This document shows, piece after piece, positions 34,518-43,512 of a DNA stretch of 64,000 nt. Made by a program: the position numbers and the translations under genes. Source of the DNA: Fluviicola sp. (GTDB taxonomy: Bacteria; Bacteroidota; Bacteroidia; Flavobacteriales_D; Crocinitomicaceae); NCBI RefSeq assembly GCF_029266855.1, contig NZ_JAQSWB010000007.1, positions 226,390 to 290,389 on the forward strand, in the 5' to 3' direction. Within the stretch, counting starts at the first letter, position 1. Each line of letters begins with the position of its first letter. A model generated the notes under the pieces. The model was not told where the DNA came from and made no database searches. It worked only from the letters and a program-made list of their open reading frames with translations.

Positions 34518-35651
34518 CTAGTGAGCGTTTACGAAATCTAGAATTTCAGAACAGATAAATGCCTGTTGTTCTTCTGTCATTTCTGTATGAATAGGGAATG
34601 AGATTACCCGTTTTGTTAATTCTTCCGTTACCGGAAGGTCCAGATCTCCAAGCTTAAATGATTTAAACATCCCTTGTTTGTGTGCGGGAATTGGATAGTA
34701 GATCATCGAAGGAATATCTTTTGAAGCCAGGTAAGCTTGTAAAGCATCTCTGTCAACACCTTTCAACTGAACGGTATACTGATGAAACACGTGTTTCGAT
34801 TTCCCGTCCCTGTGAGGAGTTTCTATTTTTTCAGATGTCCCCAGAAGACGATCATAGGTATCGGCTACTTTGATCCGGGCAGCAATGTATTCGTCCAGTT
34901 TTGGGAGTTTTACATTTAATATCGCAGCCTGGATTGCATCCAAACGGGAATTACAGCCTACAACATCGTGCTGATATTTTACTTTCTGACCGTGATTGGC
35001 AACCATTCTCAGCTGTGAGGCTAATTCATCGTTATTGGTGAAAATTGCTCCTCCATCTCCGTAACAACCCAGGTTCTTTGACGGAAAAAAGCTTGTGCAT
35101 CCAATGTCACCGATAGTTCCGAGCTTTCTGTTTTCACCGCTTTCGGAATAGTAATCAGAACCTATTCCCTGGGCATTGTCTTCTATCACGAACAAGTTGT
35201 GTTTCTGCGCTATTTTCATGATGGCATCCATATCGGAAGCCTGACCATACAAATGAACCGGGACAATTGCTTTTGTCCTGGAGGTAATCGCAGCTTCAAT
35301 TTTCACAGGGTCAATGCAGAAGGTAAGCGGATCAACATCCACAAAAACCGGGGTTAATCCAAGTAAGGCAATCACCTCTGTTGTAGCAATATAGGTAAAC
35401 GAAGGAGTAATCACCTCATCACCCGGTTTTAAACCAAGCGCCATCATAGCAATTTGCAGGGCATCCGTTCCGTTTGCACAGGGAATTACATGTTTAACAT
35501 TCAAATACGATTCCAATGCATGTTGAAAGCGTTGAACAACCGGACCACCAATATACACAGATGAGTCTAAAACTTCCTGAATAGCTGAATCGATATCGGA
35601 TTTTATTGCCTGGTACTGGGTAGCCAGGTCAACCATTTGAATTTTTTTCAC
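34518..35651 (-). CDS. DegT/DnrJ/EryC1 sugar aminotransferase (WbpE-like)
   Basis: This 377-residue PLP enzyme belongs to the nucleotide-sugar aminotransferase family. The PLP lysine is Lys192 in FFPSKNLGCYGDGG, and the conserved acid is in VIEDNAQGIG (Asp158). The N-terminal IPCANGTDALQIAMMALG is typical. WbpE transfers an amino group to the 3-keto sugar made by WbpB to give UDP-GlcNAc3NA. The VHLYGQASDMD and FFPSKNLGCYGDGGAI patterns match that group better than other DegT members, but substrate preference is inferred from the operon. It is the first gene of the minus-strand unit, with a possible -7 box upstream. Confidence 0.92.
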   Translation of the reverse strand: MKKIQMVDLATQYQAIKSDIDSAIQEVLDSSVYIGGPVVQRFQHALESYLNVKHVIPCANGTDALQIAMMALGLKPGDEVITPSFTYIATTEVIALLGLTPVFVDVDPLTFCIDPVKIEAAITSRTKAIVPVHLYGQASDMDAIMKIAQKHNLFVIEDNAQGIGSDYYSESGENRKLGTIGDIGCTSFFPSKNLGCYGDGGAIFTNNDELASQLRMVANHGQKVKYQHDVVGCNSRLDAIQAAILNVKLPKLDEYIAARIKVADTYDRLLGTSEKIETPHRDGKSKHVFHQYTVQLKGVDRDALQAYLASKDIPSMIYYPIPAHKQGMFKSFKLGDLDLPVTEELTKRVISFPIHTEMTEEQQAFICSEILDFVNAH

Positions 35652-35693
35652 GCGCTTAATCTATGAAGATTACTTTAAATAATTCTATTCCTA

Positions 35694-35701
35694 CAAAATT
35701 A
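35694..35701 (-). promoter_or_regulatory. Possible -7 box of the nucleotide-sugar operon
   Basis: TAATTTTG on the minus strand at 35701-35694 fits TAnnTTTG, 42 bp upstream of the aminotransferase ATG at 35651. No -33 TTG lies at the expected distance. Confidence 0.35.
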
Positions 35702-35724
35702 ATAAAAGGACTGAATTATTATTT

Positions 35725-35819
35725 AACCACATTAGAAACATAGACCACATAGTTTTTAAGTTTTATAAAATCCAGAAAGAACATGACATTAATCAATCTT
35801 CTATGTGTACTATGTGGTT
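35725..35819. repeat. Long inverted repeat AACCACAT...ATGTGGTT
   Basis: AACCACATTAGAAACATAG starts at 35725 and is followed by ACCACATAG. The inverted partner CTATGTGTACTATGTGGTT is at 35801-35819. The arms can form a hairpin with two small mismatches. It lies between the DD-peptidase and aminotransferase genes, both on the minus strand, and may be a terminator or a REP-like element. Confidence 0.5.
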
Positions 35820-35824
35820 TTATA

Positions 35825-37306
35825 TCACTCCGAAAGAACCATCGTATTGAAAACCTTTTCCATTTGTTCTACGGTGTATTCGGACGAGCAGTTAAAATTG
35901 TTAATGATCAATGAAAAGCAGATACGCTTCCCGGAATTTGTTTCCACATAACCCGAATAGGCCTTAATTCGCTTCATGGTGCCGCTTTTTGCATGAATCT
36001 TCCCCTCTCCAGGCTGGTTTTTACATACGGAAGACAAGGTTCCGGAAACTCCCGCAACCGGTAAGGTAGCATAAAAGGCATCAAACTCTTTGGCAGTCGT
36101 CATGTATTTCAACATTTCACAAAAATGACTTGCCGAAATCGCGTTGCTCCTGGACAGGCCGGAGCCGTCGGTGATGTAAAGTCCGATCGTATTGATCTTA
36201 CCCGACCAATAACTCATCATTCTTGCAATACTGTTATCTATAGATCCGTTTCCGGATGTTCCGTATCCGATCCAGCATAATACTTCCTCAGCAAACAAAT
36301 TTACTGATTTCATGTTTGTCCACCAGGCAATTGAGTTCAGTGTTTTCCCTTTATATGTAAAAAACAACTTCATAGTTGCGTATCGCGTTGCTGCCGGTAA
36401 GAGGCTCAAATTTCGCGCTGCACGGGCAGTCTCTTTTACCTCGATACCTTTTATTTTTAAAACACGGGTGAATTCCTGAGAAAAACTCAGTTCCGAATCG
36501 GGTAAACTTCCTTTTACGGTAAATCTTCCAAGCCCGGCACCTAAAGTCCCTGTCCCGAATCGATCCAAAGAATAAGGAGCCCCATAGATATATGAATTAT
36601 CTCCGGAACCACCTGTTTGAATGTAATTGGCATATTTTAAGCCTTCGACCTGCGGAGTCGTTCCTAAAAAACTGGTCTTGCTTCCGCTTTTAGCACCGAC
36701 CTGAAAATGATAGCGTAGCATGTTATCGTAAATAGGAAGTCCTGAAGCTCCTGCCCCATAATAATTTCCCATGTCCCCCCAATTCCAGCCATCCGGCGCT
36801 CCTTCATAACCGAACTCAGAACCGTCAGCCACAATGGCTCCATTGATCTTTTTAATTCCCAGTTTAATCAATGTATCGGCCCATTTTTCAAGAAATTCAT
36901 TTTCTCTTCCTTCCCCGTTATAGTAACGGCTTCCAAGTGCCACATCTCCACCGCCCCGGATCCATAAGTTCCCATTCAGGGTTCCGTCCTTTGATAATTC
37001 ACCCTCGAGGTAAATACGTGTCTGAGGAGCATAATTTTTTCCAAGCAGTTGAAAAGCCGTTGCGGTCGCAAATAGCTTGGTTGTAGATGCCGGCGATAAG
37101 GCAAGATTCGGGTTCTTTGATGCGAGTATTTGACCTGTAGAGCAATCCATTGCCATAAAACCGATGGACGCATTCGCAAAATATGCATTGGAGGAAAATG
37201 CATCAATAGCGGTTTGAATAGTGTTCTGGGAAAAACTAAAATTTCCTGCAAAAAACAAGACTAACCCGGTTATAAAAATGCGCGACATCTGCTTGAAATG
37301 AATCAT
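35825..37306 (-). CDS. dacB: D-alanyl-D-alanine carboxypeptidase/endopeptidase (PBP4/DacB)
   Basis: From the ATG at 37306 this is 493 residues. The signal peptide is FITGLVLFFAGNFSFS, so it acts in the periplasm. Class-C PBP motifs are in order: SPASTTKLFATA (SxxK), the SDGSGLSRSNAIS segment (SxN) and HAKSGTMKRIKAYSGY (KSG in place of KTG). The enzyme trims or cleaves peptidoglycan cross-links. The longest frame would start at 37348 but adds a charged stretch before the signal peptide; an even shorter start at 37288 is also possible. It stands alone between the two halves of the polysaccharide locus. Confidence 0.92.
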   Translation of the reverse strand: MIHFKQMSRIFITGLVLFFAGNFSFSQNTIQTAIDAFSSNAYFANASIGFMAMDCSTGQILASKNPNLALSPASTTKLFATATAFQLLGKNYAPQTRIYLEGELSKDGTLNGNLWIRGGGDVALGSRYYNGEGRENEFLEKWADTLIKLGIKKINGAIVADGSEFGYEGAPDGWNWGDMGNYYGAGASGLPIYDNMLRYHFQVGAKSGSKTSFLGTTPQVEGLKYANYIQTGGSGDNSYIYGAPYSLDRFGTGTLGAGLGRFTVKGSLPDSELSFSQEFTRVLKIKGIEVKETARAARNLSLLPAATRYATMKLFFTYKGKTLNSIAWWTNMKSVNLFAEEVLCWIGYGTSGNGSIDNSIARMMSYWSGKINTIGLYITDGSGLSRSNAISASHFCEMLKYMTTAKEFDAFYATLPVAGVSGTLSSVCKNQPGEGKIHAKSGTMKRIKAYSGYVETNSGKRICFSLIINNFNCSSEYTVEQMEKVFNTMVLSE

Positions 37307-37527
37307 ACTATAAAGTTCTGTTTTCTCTGCTTGCAAAATTTCTGCCACTTAAAAACTTTTGAACAGTTCAATTAGGAAAGTTTCTGTTTATCGGATTCCA
37401 ATTAGTATCTTACAGAAGATTTTAGTTAGATTATATGTAATTTTGGGTTAGTTCAAATTACGTTAAACTAGGTTCAAAGAGTTTAAAAAAGTTCAGTTTG
37501 ATTCGCCATAGCGGGAGCACTTGAACA

Positions 37528-37551
37528 TTTAAACTTTAAACTTTAAACTTT
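37528..37551 (+). repeat. Short tandem TTTAAAC repeat upstream of the glycosyltransferase
   Basis: About three units of a 7-bp ACTTTAA motif run up to 10 bp before the ATG at 37562. This makes an AT-rich leader; a promoter box could not be assigned. Confidence 0.4.
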
Positions 37552-37561
37552 AGATTATATA

Positions 37562-38740
37562 ATGCCAAAAGTGCTGAGGATCATTAACCGGTTCAATATC
37601 GGTGGCCCAACTTATAACGCTACTTTCTTAACGAAATTCATCTCGGAAGATTATGAAACGCTCTTAGTTGGAGGATTGCCTGAAAAAGACGAGTCGGACT
37701 CCCTGCACATCCTGGAAGATTACGGTGTTAAACCCCTGCTGATCACAGAAATGAAACGGATTCCGAATTTCCGTTCAGACCGGGAAGCTTATCGAAAGAT
37801 CAAACAAATCATTCAAGAATTCCAGCCGGACATCGTTCATACGCATGCCGCCAAAGCGGGTGCACTGGGTAGAAAAGCAGCCAAAAAATGTGGTGTTCCG
37901 GTAATTGTTCATACGTTTCACGGGCATGTCTTTCATTCTTATTTCGGAAAAACAAAAACCTGGTTATACAAACTTATTGAACGCCGGCTCGCTAAAATAT
38001 CCACTGGAATTATAGCCATCAGCCCACTCCAGAAAGAAGAACTGAGCCTTGTCCATGGGATTTGCAAAGCGGAAAAAATAAAGGTCATTCCACTGGGTTT
38101 TGATTTGATGAAATTCCGGGAAAATCTTTCTGAAAAAAGAAGTGAAACGAGAAAAAAATGGCATTTGAACGATGAAGAGGTTGCCGTTGCAATTGTTGGT
38201 AGATTGGCCCCGATCAAAAATCACTCCCTGTTTTTGGATGTCATTGAATTACTTGCTCAAAAAGGAACCAAAGCACGTTACTTTATTGTTGGCGACGGAC
38301 AGGAAAAGTCTTCCGTCGAACAAAGGGCAAAAAAATTGGAAGAAACTTATGGTTTGAAGATCGAACTGACGAGCTGGATAAAAGATATTGCAACTTTTAA
38401 TGCGGGGATGGATATCATTTGTCTGAGTTCCGATAATGAAGGAACACCGGTTAGTTTAATTGAGGCGCAGGCTAGCGGAGTCCCTGTAATTTCAACGGAT
38501 GTAGGGGGTGTAAAAGACATTTTGGAAGAGGGTAAGACAGGTTTTGTTGTACCAAAAAAAGACCGGGAGGCTTTTGCCGAAAAACTTCAGCTGCTGATCG
38601 GAAACAAAGAAATTCGCCATAAAATGTCACAAAATGGCTGGAACTTCGTAAGAGATAAATTCCATTATACTACTTTGGTGAAAAACATGGAAGATTATTA
38701 CATGGAGCTAATTGAAAAGACTAGAAAAAATGCAAAATAA
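37562..38740 (+). CDS. GT4-family glycosyltransferase
   Basis: This 392-residue GT-B glycosyltransferase belongs to family 4. The N-terminal acceptor-side motif is RINRFNIGGPTYNATFLTKF-like at the very start, followed by DIVHTHAAKAGALGRKAAKK and the HTFHGHVFHSYF loop. The donor domain begins with VAIVGRLAPIKNHSLFLDVI and carries SSDNEGTPVSLIEAQASGVP, the E-x7-E motif of this family. It lacks membrane helices and should act at the inner face. It leads the plus-strand export block, and the next gene overlaps its end by 11 bp. Donor and acceptor sugars are not deducible. Confidence 0.92.
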   Translation: MPKVLRIINRFNIGGPTYNATFLTKFISEDYETLLVGGLPEKDESDSLHILEDYGVKPLLITEMKRIPNFRSDREAYRKIKQIIQEFQPDIVHTHAAKAGALGRKAAKKCGVPVIVHTFHGHVFHSYFGKTKTWLYKLIERRLAKISTGIIAISPLQKEELSLVHGICKAEKIKVIPLGFDLMKFRENLSEKRSETRKKWHLNDEEVAVAIVGRLAPIKNHSLFLDVIELLAQKGTKARYFIVGDGQEKSSVEQRAKKLEETYGLKIELTSWIKDIATFNAGMDIICLSSDNEGTPVSLIEAQASGVPVISTDVGGVKDILEEGKTGFVVPKKDREAFAEKLQLLIGNKEIRHKMSQNGWNFVRDKFHYTTLVKNMEDYYMELIEKTRKNAK

Positions 38741-39500
38741 AAGAGTACTGTTTTCCTTACTTGTTGGTTTGTTCTTACTGCAATCTTGTGGGATCAATAG
38801 TAATCTGATGTTCAAAACACCAAAAGGTGTTAAGGAAATAAAGGACAGTATTCCTTTAAAACCCGTTGCAGAATACACCATCTCAAGAGATGACAAATTC
38901 ACATTTATGCTTTATACCAATGAGGGAGAACGCATTGTGAACGAAATGGCAGGTATGAATAAGGAAGCTGTCGCAAAAGCAGAAATCGAATATGTCGTAA
39001 GGCCGGACGGAACTGCTGACCTTCCTATTCTTGGAGCTACGCGGGTTTCAGGTCTTACAGTGAAACAATGTGAAGATACCCTGGCACATCTGTTCGAGCA
39101 GAAAAACGGGTACAACAAACCCTTTGTCCAGGTTAAACTTACCAATCAACGTGTCATTGTCTTTCCCGGAAACGGAAGTGCCGCAAAAGTTATACCGCTC
39201 CAAAACAACAATACCACTTTAATGGAGGCAATTGCTCTCGCCGGTGGTATCGCTGAACGTGGAAAAGCGAATACGGTGAAGATCATGCGTGTTGTTAATA
39301 ATGTCCGGACTATGTATGTCGTAGATTTGTCAGTTATTGAGGGACTGCAGTATGCGGATATGATCGTTCAGGCCAATGATTACATTTATATTGAACCCAA
39401 AGAACAAGTCGGACAAGAGTCACTGAAGGTCATTGCTCCCATCGTATCGCTTGTATCCAGTGCCCTGGTAATAATTACAGTATTCTCAACATTGAAGTAA
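38730..39500 (+). CDS. Polysaccharide export lipoprotein (Wza-like)
   Basis: From the ATG at 38730 this is 256 residues. A lipoprotein signal peptide has lipidated Cys20 (FLLQSCGINSN). A Poly_export domain (DDKFTFMLYTNEGERIV through VVRPDGTADLPILGATRVSG) is followed by an SLBB-type segment (RVIVFPGNGSAAKVIPLQ and ALAGGIAERGKANTVKIMRV). One C-terminal hydrophobic helix is present (LKVIAPIVSLVSSALVIITVF). It forms the outer-membrane export channel for the capsule or exopolysaccharide made by this locus. It overlaps the glycosyltransferase gene by 11 bp and precedes the Wzc-like gene by 1 bp. Confidence 0.92.
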   Translation: MQNKRVLFSLLVGLFLLQSCGINSNLMFKTPKGVKEIKDSIPLKPVAEYTISRDDKFTFMLYTNEGERIVNEMAGMNKEAVAKAEIEYVVRPDGTADLPILGATRVSGLTVKQCEDTLAHLFEQKNGYNKPFVQVKLTNQRVIVFPGNGSAAKVIPLQNNNTTLMEAIALAGGIAERGKANTVKIMRVVNNVRTMYVVDLSVIEGLQYADMIVQANDYIYIEPKEQVGQESLKVIAPIVSLVSSALVIITVFSTLK

Positions 39501-39501
39501 C

Positions 39502-41859
39502 GTGAATAGTCCAAACTCATCCATATTTATAAACAAGGATTACAATCCAATTATTGTGAGTGTAATTCTGCGCCGCTATTGGTGGTGGGTTCTGCTCTTG
39601 GTCGGACTTTTCATGAGTATTGCATTTTTCTATCTGCGGTACACTAAACCGGTTTATGATTCAAGCATGATTATTCAGCTTGCTGAAAAGGACCAGGGAA
39701 AGGAATTACTCGAAATTGACAACGTCAGTAAGAACGATGATATTTCAACAGAAATAGAATTACTCCGTTCACAGCTTTTATTTGAAATGGCTATTTCAAA
39801 AATGAATATGAACGTTTCAATCTTTGCTGAGGGAAAAATTCTCACCGAAGAAAAATACCACCAAAGCACCTTTACTATCCTTCCTTACGCACTCCGGGAC
39901 AGCAGTCTTTGCGATGTGCCGATTTGGGTTGAAACAACTGAAAATGGAAAGGTTAAATTGTTTTACACATTAAACAATCAAAATTATTCCAATATCTCTG
40001 ATGTTAATAAAACAATCCGGACCAAACACTTTGATATTGCTTTCAAAGTCCAGAACTGGGATATTTTAAAACAAGATGATGCGGCAAATAAGCTTTATTT
40101 CACTTTTAACAATCAAAAGTCTTTGGCATCGCGGCTCATCGCAAATTTGGAAGTAAATCCGGTTGATGTAAATGCAAAAACAATCGAATTAAGATACAAT
40201 GGAAACAACCCGGATTTATGCAAAGACATTATCCAATCAGTTGCTACTACTTTTTTCAGTTACGATGAAGAAATGAAACGAAAGAGTGCGGATAACATTC
40301 TAACGTTTATTCAATTACAACTTGATTCAATTTCGGGAGAATTAAAAGATTCAAAAGACAGTCTTACGGATTTTCAACGTAATACCGGGCTTACGGATCC
40401 TGAAAACACCGGCGGTTCACTCGCAGACAATATGAGTAAATTCCAGGACATGCTTTTCGATTTGGAAAATGAATTGGCTACACTGAAAATGGTTAATTCA
40501 AAATTGAGATCGGAACCGAACCGACTGGATATTTACCGTCTGATTCCTGAAATGCTGGGGAAAAGTTTTGAAATGTCCTTAACGAAACAAATTACGGACC
40601 TGAATACCTCGCTGGAGCGAAAAGAAGAACTTCTTACCAATGTTACTGAAAACAATTCGGAACTGAAAAACCTCAATTCACGGATTCAATCGAAAATCCA
40701 ATCCATTCGCAGAAGTGTCGAAGTTATTCAGGAACGGATTCGGGCGCAAATCAACGTGATCAATGCAAAAATCGGTTCCATTGAAGGAGAATATCTGAAA
40801 CTTCCTCAAAAGAAAATGGAGTATAATCGCTTGAAATCCCTACAGGATTTAAATGAGAAATACTACACACTCCTGACCGAAAAGAAAGTAATGTATTCTA
40901 TTTCAAATGCAGGTTATACTTCCAGCAACCGGGTTTTGAATGAAGCCTCTCTAAACCCTGTTCCCGTTAGCCCGAACAGAAGAATGGTATACGCAGGTTT
41001 CGTTTTTGTCGGGTTCATTTTTGGTTTTGCGTTTTTATTCTTCAGGTATATCACCTACAACGAAATCAATACCGTTGAAGATCTGAAACAATTGTTACCG
41101 GATAAAATAACGATCCTGGGAAATATCCCGCAATTGAAGGAAAACTCAGAATTCAGTCAATTGATGGTTCACACGAATCCAAAATCCATTCTCGCAGAAT
41201 CTATGCGGAACATCCGCACCAATCTGAGTTTCGTTAATGCGAATGCACAGGTAATTGCTATTTCTTCTTCCATTTCGGGTGAAGGCAAGACCTTCGTCGC
41301 ATTGAATTTGGCGGGAATTATCGCACTTTCGGGAAAGAAAACGATTGTGATCGACCTGGATTTACGAAAACCTAAGGTCCATCTTGGTTTGAATGTTCCA
41401 AACGAAAGAGGAATCAGCAACCTGATCATCAAACAGGCGAAACTGGAAGATTGTATCCGGCACTCGGAAATTGAAAACCTGCATTTTATCAGTGCAGGCC
41501 CAATTCCTCCGAATCCTTCGGAATTAATTCTTAGCGATTCGTTTTTTGAGATCCTGGACATGTTAAAATCACAGTACGATGTAGTGATTATTGACAATCC
41601 ACCGGTTGGTTTGGTTACAGACGGAGTCCAAATCCTGGCAAAGGCTGACGTGCCAATCTATATTTTCAAAGCACATTACTCCAAACGTATTTTTGCTGGA
41701 AGGGTGCGTGAATTATTTGACATGAACCAGATAAGTCACCTCAATATCATTCTGAACGGTACGAAAGCCTTTAAAGGAAAATACGGTTATGGATATGGTT
41801 ACGGCTATGGATACGGTTATTATGAGGAAGAAATTAAAAAGAAGAAAAAAAATAATTAA
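39502..41859 (+). CDS. Wzc-like chain-length regulator with BY-kinase domain
   Basis: The 785 residues start at a GTG one base after the export gene stop. A Wzz domain has membrane helices near residues 28-45 and 500-515 and a long periplasmic coiled coil between. The cytoplasmic BY-kinase domain has Walker A SISGEGKTFVALNLAG, the A' motif IVIDLDLRKPK and Walker B VVIIDNPPVG. The C-terminal tail (761-774) has eight tyrosines in a GY repeat, then acidic and lysine-rich ends; these are the probable autophosphorylation sites. With the export protein it controls assembly and export of the polysaccharide. The phosphatase at 18413 is its likely counterpart. Confidence 0.93.
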   Translation: MNSPNSSIFINKDYNPIIVSVILRRYWWWVLLLVGLFMSIAFFYLRYTKPVYDSSMIIQLAEKDQGKELLEIDNVSKNDDISTEIELLRSQLLFEMAISKMNMNVSIFAEGKILTEEKYHQSTFTILPYALRDSSLCDVPIWVETTENGKVKLFYTLNNQNYSNISDVNKTIRTKHFDIAFKVQNWDILKQDDAANKLYFTFNNQKSLASRLIANLEVNPVDVNAKTIELRYNGNNPDLCKDIIQSVATTFFSYDEEMKRKSADNILTFIQLQLDSISGELKDSKDSLTDFQRNTGLTDPENTGGSLADNMSKFQDMLFDLENELATLKMVNSKLRSEPNRLDIYRLIPEMLGKSFEMSLTKQITDLNTSLERKEELLTNVTENNSELKNLNSRIQSKIQSIRRSVEVIQERIRAQINVINAKIGSIEGEYLKLPQKKMEYNRLKSLQDLNEKYYTLLTEKKVMYSISNAGYTSSNRVLNEASLNPVPVSPNRRMVYAGFVFVGFIFGFAFLFFRYITYNEINTVEDLKQLLPDKITILGNIPQLKENSEFSQLMVHTNPKSILAESMRNIRTNLSFVNANAQVIAISSSISGEGKTFVALNLAGIIALSGKKTIVIDLDLRKPKVHLGLNVPNERGISNLIIKQAKLEDCIRHSEIENLHFISAGPIPPNPSELILSDSFFEILDMLKSQYDVVIIDNPPVGLVTDGVQILAKADVPIYIFKAHYSKRIFAGRVRELFDMNQISHLNIILNGTKAFKGKYGYGYGYGYGYGYYEEEIKKKKKNN
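41782..41823 (+). repeat. Tandem GGNTAY hexamer coding the tyrosine tail
   Basis: Alternating Gly and Tyr codons encode YGYGYGYGYGYGYY at the end of the kinase gene. The hexamer pattern could gain or lose units by slippage without changing frame. Confidence 0.6.
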
Positions 41860-42408
41860 ATGGAATTCAAACGTACGGCGATTGCTGATGTAATACTTAT
41901 TCAACCAACTGTTTTCGGGGATGACCGGGGCTATTTCTTTGAGTCCTTTCATCAGCAAAAATTCAACGACTTTATTGGCTCGGAAATTTCTTTTGTACAA
42001 GATAACGAATCAAAATCTGCGAAAGGTGTACTGCGTGGATTACACTTCCAGGCACCTCCGCATGCACAGGGAAAATTAGTCCGGGTTGTTAAAGGAAGTG
42101 TGCTGGATATTGCGCTGGATATTCGCTTGAGTTCCCCCACTTATGGCCAGCATGTCTCTTTTGTCCTGAGCGAGGAAAATAAAACACAGGCATTTATTCC
42201 CGAAGGTTTTGCCCATGGCTTTGTGACTCTGGAAGATGATACTGTTTTCCAGTATAAATGTACTAACTGGTACAACCCATCCAGCGAAGGAAGCATCCTT
42301 TGGAATGATCCCGCGTTAAACATTCAATGGGAAGAAGCAAATCCGATTTTATCCGCAAAGGATAAATCCGGAATCCTTTTCTCAGATTTCAAAACTCCAT
42401 TTGAATAG
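41860..42408 (+). CDS. rfbC: dTDP-4-dehydrorhamnose 3,5-epimerase RfbC
   Basis: This 182-residue cupin-fold epimerase has the family start (VFGDDRGYFFESFHQQKF), the active-site RGLHFQAPPHAQGKLVRV with the catalytic His, GFAHGFVTLEDDTVFQYKCT, and the typical SEGSILWNDPALNIQW. It converts the product of RfbB to dTDP-4-keto-L-rhamnose. It starts directly after the kinase stop, so it is part of the export operon although rfbB lies 22 kb away. The reductase rfbD and the thymidylyltransferase rfbA are not in this window. Confidence 0.95.
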   Translation: MEFKRTAIADVILIQPTVFGDDRGYFFESFHQQKFNDFIGSEISFVQDNESKSAKGVLRGLHFQAPPHAQGKLVRVVKGSVLDIALDIRLSSPTYGQHVSFVLSEENKTQAFIPEGFAHGFVTLEDDTVFQYKCTNWYNPSSEGSILWNDPALNIQWEEANPILSAKDKSGILFSDFKTPFE

Positions 42409-42413
42409 TTAAG

Positions 42414-43478
42414 ATGACAACTGAAATAATCTTGGCCTGTGCCGGTTTCCTGATAATGGGAATTATTATGAGTTATGTCTCCAACGGACTTCTTTTGAGA
42501 TTTTCCCAAAGTCTTGGAATTCGCAATAACAACGACGTAATTGTACGCTGGGCGAACGAATCCAAACCATCCCTGGGAGGTATCAGCTTTTTTGTCGCTT
42601 TCTTTTTTGGAACAGTCGCTTATTCCGTCATTTTTAACAATGAAAATATTTTTCAAAACAGGCAGTTCGTAGGGCTTCTTACGGCAGGAACAATTGCTTT
42701 CATAATGGGCTTGGCGGATGATGCGTATAATACCAGGCCTTTTATAAAATTGTTTGTCCAGATCTTCTGCGGAGTTATTTTTGTCTACACGAACAATGTC
42801 ATAGAATTAACTGAAATCAGCTGGCTAAATGCGTTGATCACGGTTATTTGGGTTGTAGGGATAATGAATTCTTTAAACATGCTTGACAACATGGATGGAA
42901 TTACCGGTACAACTACCTTATTTATTCTGATTTCATGCTTAGCATGTAACGTTATTCTTTTTGATTGGAATATGAATATCTGGACCCTGACGATGTTGAT
43001 TCAAATCGGGGCAACATTGGGATTCCTGAGCTTTAACATTCATCCTTCCAAATTATTTATGGGCGATGCCGGAAGTCAGTTCGTAGGCCTGTTCGTTTCT
43101 TTCTTTTCGATCCATGAATTATGGAATATCGGAAGCAATACTCATTTGAACCCGCTGACTGGCGGAGCCATAACTCTTATTGCTTTTACTCCTGCTATTT
43201 CCGATACGCTTACCGTAGTGATTAACCGTTTGAGAAAAGGAAAATCTCCTATGGTCGGCGGGAAGGATCATACGACGCATCATTTGGTCTATTCAGGATT
43301 AAATGACCGACAGGTTTGGCTCGTTTTCCTGGGAATCGGATTAATGGCAACTTTAATAAGCATCCTGGCCGCTGTATTCGCAAAAATGGGCAATCCGTGG
43401 ATGTCTTTCTTCCTTACAAGCTACTTTTTTGCAGTATTTTTTGTTTTATACCGTAACACACTTATTCACAAGAAGTAG
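42414..43478 (+). CDS. MraY/WecA-type undecaprenyl-phosphate sugar-1-phosphate transferase
   Basis: This 354-residue integral membrane protein has about ten helices. The conserved catalytic and Mg motifs are NMLDNMDGITGTT and KLFMGDAGSQFVGLF, and the GGKDHTTHHLVY His-rich loop is present. It loads a sugar-1-phosphate (probably GlcNAc or a related HexNAc) onto undecaprenyl phosphate and so starts the repeat unit on the inner membrane. In contrast to MraY, the ordering and the HTTHH loop favour the WecA/WbpL group. It follows rfbC by 5 bp. The exact sugar is not deducible. Confidence 0.92.
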   Translation: MTTEIILACAGFLIMGIIMSYVSNGLLLRFSQSLGIRNNNDVIVRWANESKPSLGGISFFVAFFFGTVAYSVIFNNENIFQNRQFVGLLTAGTIAFIMGLADDAYNTRPFIKLFVQIFCGVIFVYTNNVIELTEISWLNALITVIWVVGIMNSLNMLDNMDGITGTTTLFILISCLACNVILFDWNMNIWTLTMLIQIGATLGFLSFNIHPSKLFMGDAGSQFVGLFVSFFSIHELWNIGSNTHLNPLTGGAITLIAFTPAISDTLTVVINRLRKGKSPMVGGKDHTTHHLVYSGLNDRQVWLVFLGIGLMATLISILAAVFAKMGNPWMSFFLTSYFFAVFFVLYRNTLIHKK

Positions 43479-43484
43479 ATTGCT

Positions 43485-43492
43485 TAATTTTG
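43485..43492 (+). promoter_or_regulatory. -7 box of the lytic transglycosylase gene
   Basis: TAATTTTG at 43485-43492 matches TAnnTTTG and ends 20 bp before the ATG at 43513. A clear -33 TTG at standard spacing is missing. Confidence 0.35.
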
Positions 43493-43512
43493 TAGTGCTC
43501 TAATTGCATTAC

